Part shown: in pieces, positions 1 to 5,193 of the stretch
Layout: every line of letters starts with the position of its first letter
Position numbering within the stretch: the stretch's first letter is position 1
NCBI GenBank assembly: GCA_002437815.1
Contig: DJRP01000017.1
Coordinates: 2,475-9,135, forward strand
Source of the DNA: Collinsella sp. UBA6357
GTDB lineage: Bacteria > Actinomycetota > Coriobacteriia > Coriobacteriales > Coriobacteriaceae
Direction of reading: 5' to 3'
DNA: 6,661 nt
Notes under the pieces: generated by a model
The model's database searches: none
What the model saw: only the letters and a program-made list of their open reading frames with translations
What the model was told of the DNA's origin: nothing
Program-made: the position numbers and the translations under genes

Positions 1-492
1 TTCGGCATGGTCATCATCCGTCCGTTTATCGCCCAGCTTACCGGTGGGTTGGGTTTCGGCGCGCTTACGGCCTGGTTCGTGCTCGCTATCATGATCGTCC
101 CCACCATCACCACGCTTACCATCGATGCGCTCAACTCCATACCCATGGGTATCCGCGAGGCGTCCTATGCCATGGGCGCCACCAAGTGGCAGACCATCTA
201 CAAGGTCGTCTTGCCGGCGGCCAAGTTGGGGATCGTCGACGCCATCGTGCTCGGCATGGGCCGCGCGATCGGCGAGACCATGGCCGTGCTCATGGTGGTG
301 GGCAATGCCCCCGTCATTCCCGACAGCATCTCGAGCCCCATCTCGACGCTCACGAGCCAGATCGCGCTCGATATGAGTTATTCGTCGGGGCTGCATCGCT
401 CGGCTCTCTTCGGCATGGGCGTGGTGCTGTTTATCATCTCGGCATCTCTGGTGGGCATCGTGCGTCTGCTTTCCAACAAGAAGAGGGGTTAG
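1..492 (+). CDS. pstC: Phosphate ABC transporter permease PstC (5' end outside window)
   Basis: This is the C-terminal ~163 residues of one of the two membrane subunits of the PstSCAB high-affinity phosphate importer. The frame is already open at base 1 (Phe-Gly-Met), so the ATG at 7 is internal and not a start. The visible part has several hydrophobic segments and the EAA cytoplasmic loop of ABC permeases at about bases 157-216 (EASYAMGATKWQ, then the VLP turn). This loop docks on the ATPase PstB. It is followed by the GRAIGET motif shared by PstC and PstA. A short basic tail ends NKKRG. The stop TAG is 3 nt before the pstA ATG, so the two are almost certainly co-transcribed and translationally coupled. 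Family assignment is firm. The call of PstC over PstA rests on gene order and on the next gene being the better PstA match. Confidence 0.95.
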   Translation, partial: FGMVIIRPFIAQLTGGLGFGALTAWFVLAIMIVPTITTLTIDALNSIPMGIREASYAMGATKWQTIYKVVLPAAKLGIVDAIVLGMGRAIGETMAVLMVVGNAPVIPDSISSPISTLTSQIALDMSYSSGLHRSALFGMGVVLFIISASLVGIVRLLSNKKRG

Positions 493-495
493 GAC

Positions 496-1407
496 ATGGC
501 TCGACCTATCGATACCGTTGAGACGCCGGGCGAGCTCAGCTCGCGCGACCGCATCAAGCGTGCGCTCAGCCATGGCAAGAAAGGGCGCATCGACAAGGAT
601 ACGTCCAACAAGATCATGCTCGGCGTGTTTCGCGCCGCTGCCTATATCACCACCCTGGTGCTCGTGACGATCATCGCCTACGTGGTCGTCAACGGGCTGC
701 CGCATATCTCCCCGGAGTTTATCTTCGGATGGCCCGAAGGTGTCAATGCCGAGGGCGGCATCTGGCCCACGATCGTGTCGACGGTCTACGTCACGGCGCT
801 CGCCATGCTCATCTGCACGCCGATCGCGGTGCTTGCCGCCGTGTACCTGGCCGAATACGCCAAACAAGGACGCCTGGTGAACATCATCCGCTATGCGGCC
901 GACACGCTCGCCTCGGTACCCTCGATCGTCATGGGCCTGTTCGGTTACGCCCTGTTTGTCGAGGCGATGGGGCTGGGGCTCTCGATGGTCTCGGCCGCCA
1001 TGGCGCTCGCCCTGCTCATGCTGCCGATCGTCATGCGCACCACCGAGGAGGCCATACGCGCCGTGCCGCGCTACATCCGATGGGGTGCCTATGGGCTCGG
1101 TGCCACCAAATGGCAGGTCGTCTCGAAGATCGTGCTGCCGAGTGCGTTCGGCCGTATCGCCACGGGCATCGTCCTTGCCATCGGCCGTGCGATCGGCGAG
1201 ACCGCGGTGGTGCTCTATACCATGGGTCAGGCCATCAACCTTCCCATCAGTCCGCTCGATTCGGGCCGCCCCATGACGGTGCACCTGTATCTGCTCGCCA
1301 ACGATGGCATCAATATGAACGCCGCCTATGGCACCGCGCTTTTGCTGATGATCATCATTTTGGCGTTCAACCTGTTCGCGCGCTTTATCTCGCGCAAGAG
1401 CCGCTAA
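496..1407 (+). CDS. pstA: Phosphate ABC transporter permease PstA
   Basis: This is the second membrane subunit of the phosphate importer and pairs with PstC to form the translocation path for phosphate delivered by PstS. It has 303 residues, within the family range. A charged cytoplasmic N-terminus (residues 1-40) precedes the first membrane helix at about 45-66. Further helices follow, and the EAA loop spans about 184-215 (EEAIRAVPRYIRWGAYGLGA, then the VLP turn). GRAIGET comes next, then a PstA-type periplasmic stretch with NLPISPLDSGRP and the final helix before a basic end. The start ATG is preceded by a purine-rich AGAGGGG-like ribosome site lying inside the end of pstC. The internal likeness to PstC (GATKWQ, GRAIGET) reflects the ancient duplication of these permeases. 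The pstB ATG is 12 nt after the stop. Confidence 0.96.
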   Translation: MARPIDTVETPGELSSRDRIKRALSHGKKGRIDKDTSNKIMLGVFRAAAYITTLVLVTIIAYVVVNGLPHISPEFIFGWPEGVNAEGGIWPTIVSTVYVTALAMLICTPIAVLAAVYLAEYAKQGRLVNIIRYAADTLASVPSIVMGLFGYALFVEAMGLGLSMVSAAMALALLMLPIVMRTTEEAIRAVPRYIRWGAYGLGATKWQVVSKIVLPSAFGRIATGIVLAIGRAIGETAVVLYTMGQAINLPISPLDSGRPMTVHLYLLANDGINMNAAYGTALLLMIIILAFNLFARFISRKSR

Positions 1408-1409
1408 TT

Positions 1410-1415
1410 AAGGAG
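1410..1415 (+). promoter_or_regulatory. Ribosome binding site of pstB
   Basis: A full AAGGAG lies 4 nt before the ATG at 1420, within the 12-nt gap after the pstA stop. It is the strongest Shine-Dalgarno match in the pst block and supports this start. Confidence 0.75.
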
Positions 1416-1419
1416 TCCC

Positions 1420-2223
1420 ATGTCCGTCTACCAGCAAGCACCCACCGTCGAGGAAAGTGCCATCACCGCCCAAGACTTCTCGTTTTGGTACGGTGACTTC
1501 AACGCCCTCACGGGGCTCAACCTCAACATCGCCAAGAACAAGATCACCTCGTTCATCGGTCCCTCGGGATGCGGCAAGTCGACGTTTCTGCGCTGCATGA
1601 ACCGTATGAACGATCTGATCGAGGGCACCCGGACCGAGGGCATCATGGCCCTCGACGGCAACGATATCTATGCCGAAGGCGTCGATCCGGTCGATCTACG
1701 CCGTCGCGTGGGCATGATCTTTCAGCAGCCCAATCCCTTTCCCAAATCCATCTACGAGAATGTCGCCTTTGGCCCTCGTCTGCAGGGCGTGACTAGCAAA
1801 AGCGACCTCGATGACATCGTGGAAGAGTCACTCAAACGCGCCAACCTCTGGAAAGAGGTTTCCAATCAGCTCGATAAGGACGGTTTGGCGCTTTCGGGTG
1901 GCCAGCAGCAGCGTCTGTGCATCGCACGCGTGCTCGCCGTGCAGCCCGATGTCCTTTTGATGGACGAGCCGTGCTCCGCCATCGACCCCACCTCCGTGCA
2001 GAAGGTCGAGGACCTGATGGCCGAGCTCGCGCCCGAGATGACGATCATCATCGTCACCCACTCGATGCAGCAGGCGGCAAGAATTAGCGATTTCACTGCA
2101 TTCTTCTTACAAGAAGTTGCAGGTGAGCCTGCTACCCTCATCGAATATGGTCAAACCGACGCTATCTTCACTAGTCCGATGGATAAGCGTACGGAGGACT
2201 ATATCACCGGTCGTTTTGGCTGA
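1420..2223 (+). CDS. pstB: Phosphate ABC transporter ATP-binding protein PstB
   Basis: This is the cytoplasmic ATPase that powers phosphate import through PstCA. The 267 residues carry the whole ABC set: Walker A GPSGCGKST at 47-55, a Q-loop around Q102-Q103 followed by the PstB-typical PNPFPKSIYENVAFGPR, the signature LSGGQQQR at 158-165, Walker B VLLMDEP at 178-184 with catalytic E183, a D-loop SAID at 186-189, and the switch His214 in VTHSMQQAARISD. All catalytic residues are present, so the enzyme should be active. AAGGAG just before the ATG supports the start. The last ~45 codons are much richer in A/T-ending codons than the rest of the gene and its neighbours, although the protein still reads as a normal PstB C-terminus (acidic/aromatic tail ending TEDYITGRFG). 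Confidence 0.97.
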   Translation: MSVYQQAPTVEESAITAQDFSFWYGDFNALTGLNLNIAKNKITSFIGPSGCGKSTFLRCMNRMNDLIEGTRTEGIMALDGNDIYAEGVDPVDLRRRVGMIFQQPNPFPKSIYENVAFGPRLQGVTSKSDLDDIVEESLKRANLWKEVSNQLDKDGLALSGGQQQRLCIARVLAVQPDVLLMDEPCSAIDPTSVQKVEDLMAELAPEMTIIIVTHSMQQAARISDFTAFFLQEVAGEPATLIEYGQTDAIFTSPMDKRTEDYITGRFG

Positions 2224-2294
2224 TGGTCGCGATGTTTTACCGCGCTCTGACCGGTGCCCACCCGTTGTGCGGGCTGCATGACCGCACCTTCTGA
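2223..2294 (+). other. Possible 23-codon micro-ORF bridging pstB and phoU
   Basis: The sequence TGATG joins the pstB stop (2221-2223) to an ATG at 2223. This opens a 23-codon frame (MVAMFYRALTG...) that ends at TGA 2292-2294, just before the phoU ribosome site. It fills nearly the whole gap and is in the same frame as phoU, from which that TGA separates it. No good Shine-Dalgarno precedes it, so any translation would depend on ribosomes finishing pstB. I do not recognise the peptide. It may be a coupling leader or chance. Confidence 0.2.
2267..2287 (+). other. Small hairpin in the pstB-phoU gap
   Basis: GTGCGG (2267-2272) pairs perfectly with CCGCAC (2282-2287) around a 9-nt loop. A competing 4-bp stem, CCCG/CGGG, lies at 2261-2273. 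No T-run follows, so it is not an ordinary terminator. It sits just upstream of the phoU ribosome site and could tune processing or the amount of phoU relative to pstB. A functional role is conjecture. Confidence 0.25.
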
Positions 2295-2306
2295 TTGGAG
2301 AGAACC

Positions 2307-3161
2307 ATGCGCAAACTGTTTTCGCGCCAGCTGATCGAGGCGCGCCATGAGATGCTCGGCATCTTCGAAGCCGTCGATCTGACGTTGCACGAAGCCGTCA
2401 CGGCCTTTGTGACCGATGACCGCAAGCTCGCCTCGCGCGCCAAGAAGGAGACGCTGGCCATCGATGCGCGCTGTGCCAACCTCGAGGCCGTGTGCTACAA
2501 CCTGATTGCCACCCAGTCGCCGGTCGCCTCGGATTTTCGCATGCTGCAGACGATCATCTACATCGATTTCAACCTGCAACGCATGACCGACAAGGTGCGC
2601 CAGATCGCCCGTGCCGCCCGCCACAAGGTCAAGGCCGATATCGAGCTTCCTGCCAACCTGGTCGAGCTCATCAAGGTCGAATCCGAGGCCGTCTATCAGG
2701 TGCTGGGCTCATCGATCTCGGCGCTTGTCTGCAACGATTTGGCCGCTATCTGCAATCTGGCGCTCGAGGACGAACCTGTCCACAAGAGCTACGAGCAGTT
2801 CTTCCGCACCTTCAACCGTATGGATACTGCCGAGATCTCGGTCGACGAGGAGAACTATGACGATCTTCGCCGCGCGATCATGGTTTCGCGCTATCTGGAC
2901 CGCATCGCCTCGATCTCGATCGACGCCGCCTGCCGCCTGACGTTTTTGTTGACCGGTCAGCGCATGACGTCGGGTGATATCTCCGAGGCCGACGAGGAGG
3001 AGCTGGAGGCCATGCGCGTGCCTTCGGGCGAGGGCGTGATCATGAAGCCGGCCGAGGACGCACGCTATGTTGCCCGTCTTTCGCTTGACGAGGTGAGCCC
3101 GGAGCTCAAGGGGCTTATCGAGCGCTCCGATACCTTCGAGGACGATGTGGACGACGAATAG
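2307..3161 (+). CDS. phoU: Phosphate signalling complex protein PhoU (divergent, C-terminally extended)
   Basis: PhoU proteins sit between the Pst transporter and the phosphate sensor kinase, and repress phosphate uptake and the Pho response when phosphate is plentiful. The ATG at 2307 is chosen because GGAG (2297-2300) lies 6 nt upstream; a TTG at 2295 in the same frame overlaps that site. The protein has 284 residues. Two PhoU helical-bundle repeats are visible: residues ~10-105 (SPVASDFR at 71-78, then LQRMTD at 90-95) and ~115-217 (DDLRRAIMVSRYLDRIAS at 185-202). In typical PhoU each repeat carries LERIGD or similar, whose acidic residues bind metal. Here the first reads LQRMTD and the second LDRIAS, so several acidic ligands are changed. 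Residues ~218-284 form an acidic tail ending DDVDDE that ordinary ~215-240-residue PhoU proteins lack. The pst context supports the call. Confidence 0.9.
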   Translation: MRKLFSRQLIEARHEMLGIFEAVDLTLHEAVTAFVTDDRKLASRAKKETLAIDARCANLEAVCYNLIATQSPVASDFRMLQTIIYIDFNLQRMTDKVRQIARAARHKVKADIELPANLVELIKVESEAVYQVLGSSISALVCNDLAAICNLALEDEPVHKSYEQFFRTFNRMDTAEISVDEENYDDLRRAIMVSRYLDRIASISIDAACRLTFLLTGQRMTSGDISEADEEELEAMRVPSGEGVIMKPAEDARYVARLSLDEVSPELKGLIERSDTFEDDVDDE

Positions 3162-3206
3162 CTGATATCAGACGGACGCCGGAGCTTCGTTCGTGGAAAG
3201 CGCTTT
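3162..3206. promoter_or_regulatory. Two perfect 10-bp palindromes after phoU (possible operator)
   Basis: CTGATATCAG (3162-3171) starts on the base right after the phoU stop, and AAAGCGCTTT (3197-3206) follows 25 nt later. Both are perfect. The second, read as GGAAAGCGCTTTAG (3195-3208), has the central CpG and A-rich/T-rich arms of LacI-family operators and fits 11 of 14 positions of the CcpA-type consensus TGWAANCGNTNWCA. Whether a repressor binds here is unknown. Confidence 0.25.
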
Positions 3207-3207
3207 A

Positions 3208-3242
3208 GGGACGCGGTCGCGCGCATGCGGGGCCGCGTTCTT
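3208..3242 (+). terminator. Probable intrinsic terminator or attenuator after phoU
   Basis: Bases 3208-3218 pair with 3231-3241 in an 11-bp stem centred on ACGCGG/CCGCGT, with three G-T pairs. Past a G-G mismatch, the loop can close a further three pairs (CGC/GCG) around GCAT. The stem is very GC-rich but the tail TTCTTGCGTT is only a weak U-run, so termination may be partial. It lies 47-80 nt after the phoU stop, where the phosphate operon would be expected to end before yggS. Confidence 0.5.
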
Positions 3243-3276
3243 GCGTTAGCATGGATGCGATCGAAATACCGTACTC

Positions 3277-3281
3277 GGAGG
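3277..3281 (+). promoter_or_regulatory. Ribosome binding site deciding the yggS start
   Basis: GGAGG lies 8 nt before the ATG at 3290 (a GTG directly precedes it in frame). The ATG at 3251, 13 codons upstream, has no Shine-Dalgarno and would place this site inside the coding region, so 3290 is preferred. Confidence 0.7.
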
Positions 3282-3289
3282 CGATAGTG

Positions 3290-4027
3290 ATGGAAGATTA
3301 TCTGGAGCTCGTACGCAACCGCCGCGAAGAGATTCTCGAGCGTTTCTATGCGGCTCTCGACCGTGCCGGCCGTCCGCATGATGCGGCACGGCTGATCGCC
3401 GTCTCCAAGACGGTGGGCGTCGACGAGACCGTTGCCGCCATCGCGGCGGGCTATCGCCATTTTGCCGAGAACCGTCCCCAGGAGCTGGGTCGCAAGCTCG
3501 CAGGGCTCAAGGCCCATCCCGAGCTGCCGCACGTGCGTTTCGATATGATCGGTAACCTTCAGACCAACAAGATCAATGCCGTGCTGGGTGCGGCGACGTT
3601 GATTCATTCGGTGAGCAGCTACCATCTGGCGCAAGCCATCTCGAGTCGCGCCGTCCGCAAGATCGAGGCCGGCGAGCTCTCTGTGCCGCAAGATGTGCTT
3701 ATCGAGGTCAATGTGAGCGGCGAAGCATCGAAAAGCGGGTTTGGGCCGGAGGAGCTCAAGCGGCAATTGGACGAGATCGCCCAACTTGACGGAATATCCG
3801 TGAAGGGCCTTATGACGATGGCCCCACGGGGGGATAAGGACATCGCCCGCCGCACCTTCGCGGGGCTTCGTGGGCTGCGCGACGAGCTGGCGGCTGCCCA
3901 TCCCGAGCTCGACCTGAGCGAGCTGTCCTGCGGCATGAGCGAGGATTTCGAGGTCGCGTTGGAGGAAGGCTCGACGCTCGTCCGGCTTGGCAGGGTGGTA
4001 TTTAGCCCGGAGTTTGAAGTAAAATAA
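3290..4027 (+). CDS. yggS: PLP homeostasis protein YggS (YlmE/PROSC family)
   Basis: This 245-residue protein is a single-domain alanine-racemase-like barrel that binds pyridoxal 5'-phosphate. The family acts in the cytoplasm to keep PLP and amino/keto-acid pools balanced and has no known racemase activity. Family landmarks are all in order: the Schiff-base lysine K40 in LIAVSKTV, FAENRPQEL (usually FGENxxQE), MIGNLQTNK, IHSVSS, IEVNVSGEASKSGF, VKGLMTMAP, and the C-terminal phosphate-binding block LSCGMSEDFEVALEEGSTLVRLGRVVF. It is the first gene of the yggS-sepF-yggT-divIVA block, an arrangement common in Gram-positives (ylmE next to ylmF). The reason for that linkage is not settled. The sepF ATG is 60 nt downstream. 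I see no convincing promoter in front of yggS, so read-through from phoU may contribute. Confidence 0.93.
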   Translation: MEDYLELVRNRREEILERFYAALDRAGRPHDAARLIAVSKTVGVDETVAAIAAGYRHFAENRPQELGRKLAGLKAHPELPHVRFDMIGNLQTNKINAVLGAATLIHSVSSYHLAQAISSRAVRKIEAGELSVPQDVLIEVNVSGEASKSGFGPEELKRQLDEIAQLDGISVKGLMTMAPRGDKDIARRTFAGLRGLRDELAAAHPELDLSELSCGMSEDFEVALEEGSTLVRLGRVVFSPEFEVK

Positions 4028-4040
4028 ACCGTTAAGGTGT

Positions 4041-4069
4041 GTGACGTAAGCTTTCGCGCCTGCAATTAT
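4041..4069 (+). promoter_or_regulatory. Candidate sigma-A-type promoter for sepF
   Basis: GTGACG (4041-4046, 4/6 to TTGACA) is followed after 17 nt by AATTAT (4064-4069, 4/6 to TATAAT), with an extended -10 TG at 4061-4062. The stretch is A+T-rich against its surroundings. Transcription would begin near 4076, almost on top of the ribosome site, giving a leader of only about 12 nt. That weakens the call. Confidence 0.35.
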
Positions 4070-4075
4070 TCATGA

Positions 4076-4081
4076 GAGGGG
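4076..4081 (+). promoter_or_regulatory. Ribosome binding site of sepF
   Basis: GAGGGG ends 6 nt before the ATG at 4088 and fixes the start. That start also gives the family-typical amphipathic N-terminus. Confidence 0.65.
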
Positions 4082-4087
4082 ACAAGC

Positions 4088-4813
4088 ATGAGCTTCCTTG
4101 ATGATATTAAGAGCAAGATCCACCTGGGCGGTCAGGGCGGCTACGACCAGGGTTATGGCCAAGATGGCGACTATGGCTACGACGATGGCTACGATGACGG
4201 ATATAACCAGGGCGGAAACGGCTATGGCGCCGCCGCCTCGGGCGACGGCTTCTATACGCAGGACGAGCCGAGCAACGGTCTGTTGGGCCAGACGCGCCGC
4301 GGCGAGGCCGAGTCGGTTGCGGTCTACACGCGCTCCGGACAGCTCGTGGGCGATGACTCGCGCCATGCGACCACCTATAACCCGCCCGCCCGTTCGCAGG
4401 AATCCGCCGGTGCCTATCGTCCCGGTGCCTACGATACCCCTTCGAGCTACGCCGAGAACACGCGCGCCCGCGCTGCCGCTCCGGTGCCTCCGGCATCCGA
4501 GACGGCCAGCTATGCGAGCTCCATCATCAACGCGACGCCGCAGCTGCCCGCCTACGTGCTGCGCCCCGAGAGCTATGACGACGTTGAGACGGTGGTGCGT
4601 CGCGTGCGTACCAAGCAGCCGGTCGCATTGATCTTTGTCGGCGTGCGCACCGAGGTCGCAAAACGTGTACTCGACTTTAGCTATGGCTTTGCCTGCGGTC
4701 TGGGGGCGTCGGTCAAAGAGGTGGGGGACCGTGTGTTCATGGTTCTTCCTGCCGGATGCGAGGTCAAGGATTCGGACCTTAAGAAACTGCGTGCCGACGG
4801 CTACCTCAAGTAG
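4088..4813 (+). CDS. sepF: Cell division protein SepF (YlmF/DUF552) with Gly/Tyr/Asp-rich linker
   Basis: SepF tethers FtsZ filaments to the membrane and helps assemble the division ring. It has 241 residues in three parts. Residues 1-13 (MSFLDDIKSKIHL) form the short amphipathic helix that binds membrane. Residues ~14-152 are a long, probably disordered linker, opening with a Gly/Tyr/Asp-rich segment (18-47) and continuing Ser/Ala/Pro-rich. Residues ~153-241 are the SepF core: YVLRPESYDDVE, a predicted strand QPVALIFVGV, an AKRVLDFSYGFACGLGASV helix, then VGDRVFMVLPAG. In many SepF proteins the central strand reads like VVNL; here the Asn position is Ile (ALIF). The gene is longer than the ~150-residue B. 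subtilis protein because of the linker. Its place between yggS and yggT confirms the call. Confidence 0.92.
   Translation: MSFLDDIKSKIHLGGQGGYDQGYGQDGDYGYDDGYDDGYNQGGNGYGAAASGDGFYTQDEPSNGLLGQTRRGEAESVAVYTRSGQLVGDDSRHATTYNPPARSQESAGAYRPGAYDTPSSYAENTRARAAAPVPPASETASYASSIINATPQLPAYVLRPESYDDVETVVRRVRTKQPVALIFVGVRTEVAKRVLDFSYGFACGLGASVKEVGDRVFMVLPAGCEVKDSDLKKLRADGYLK
4139..4228 (+). repeat. Low-complexity Gly/Tyr/Asp-rich coding repeat inside sepF
   Basis: Codons 18-47 of sepF hold 11 Gly, 7 Tyr, 7 Asp, 3 Gln and 2 Asn in 30 residues, as imperfect units like YDDGYDDGY and YGQDGDYGY. The DNA shows degenerate GGCTAYGAY-type repeats with mixed synonymous codons, so this is selected or old peptide repetition and not a fresh tandem duplication. 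Confidence 0.7.
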
Positions 4814-4822
4814 TCCTGCCCT

Positions 4823-4828
4823 AAGGAG
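4823..4828 (+). promoter_or_regulatory. Ribosome binding site of yggT at unusually long spacing
   Basis: AAGGAG is a full-strength Shine-Dalgarno but ends 18 nt before the ATG at 4847, against the usual 5-10. No in-frame ATG, GTG or TTG lies between them. A TTG at 4831 is both too close and in another frame. The ATG at 4847 gives the correct YggT N-terminus, so initiation here may be weak or may depend on coupling to sepF. Confidence 0.4.
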
Positions 4829-4846
4829 CTTTGCAACACATTCGTT

Positions 4847-5122
4847 ATGGCTATCTACACCATCGCACAGCTTGTCAACACGCTGTTCAACTTCTATTCG
4901 ACCCTGATCGTCGTCTACTGCCTGCTGACGTGGATTCCCATGAAGCGTGGCGGCTTGCTTGAGGATATCGCCGCGGTGCTCGACAGCGTCTGCGGACCGT
5001 GGCTTAACCTGTTTCGTAGGTTCATACCTCCCATGGGCGGCGTGGATTTCTCGCCGGTCGTTGCGATTATTGCGTTGCAGTTGGTTCAAAGGCTGGTTCT
5101 GCAGCTTTTGGTGAGCCTGTAA
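4847..5122 (+). CDS. YggT family membrane protein (YlmG)
   Basis: This is a 91-residue integral membrane protein of the YGGT family. Two hydrophobic segments are visible, at about 5-28 (ending LLTWIP, the family's short SW/TW-x-P type motif) and about 66-90. Between them lies the conserved amphipathic loop with PWLNLFRRFIPPMGGVDFSP, matching the family pattern of Pro, paired Arg, a Pro-Pro/Pro-x-Gly-Gly turn and an Asp-x-Ser-Pro entering the second helix. Its biochemical role is not well defined. Relatives occur next to sepF and divIVA and have been linked to division, nucleoid placement or membrane homeostasis. It begins 33 nt after the sepF stop and is probably co-transcribed with sepF. Confidence 0.9.
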   Translation: MAIYTIAQLVNTLFNFYSTLIVVYCLLTWIPMKRGGLLEDIAAVLDSVCGPWLNLFRRFIPPMGGVDFSPVVAIIALQLVQRLVLQLLVSL

Positions 5123-5126
5123 TAGG

Positions 5127-5132
5127 TATACT
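5127..5132 (+). promoter_or_regulatory. Candidate -10 element for divIVA
   Basis: TATACT (5127-5132) matches TATAAT at 5 of 6 positions and lies just after the yggT stop. The upstream -35 candidates (CTTTTG at 5105-5110 with a 16-nt spacer) are poor. Transcription starting near 5139 would give divIVA a leader of about 55 nt that includes a 5-bp hairpin, GGGCG/CGCCC (5153-5157 with 5164-5168). This would let divIVA be made independently of sepF and yggT. Confidence 0.35.
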
Positions 5133-5193
5133 GGCGTAAGTGCATTGCGCTGGGGCGTCCTTGCGCCCACGCGAAGATAAAGGAGTTATTGAT

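Noticed and set aside
2103..2116. CTTCTT-AC-AAGAAG palindrome in pstB as a terminator or operator
   Set aside because: It lies in coding sequence for FLQE, has only a 2-nt centre and no T-run. It is mentioned only as part of the A+T-rich patch.
3251..3289. Upstream ATG giving YggS 13 more residues
   Set aside because: It has no ribosome site, and it would bury the good GGAGG at 3277-3281 inside the coding region.
3065..3901. 278-codon - strand open frame opposite the end of phoU and most of yggS
   Set aside because: It is a shadow of the GC-rich codons of yggS and the phoU tail. It spans the terminator hairpin region and has no recognisable motifs.
4070..5170. 366-codon - strand open frame across sepF, the gap and yggT
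   Set aside because: It is antisense to two well-recognised genes. sepF and yggT lie in the same frame, so their GC-rich codon pattern keeps the opposite strand open. Its translation is low-complexity (Arg, His, Gly, Val runs) with no family features.
5140..5193. In-frame GTG extending DivIVA by 18 residues
   Set aside because: It has no ribosome site, and the extension precedes the conserved MAITPADIQ start, which has AAAGGAG at proper spacing.
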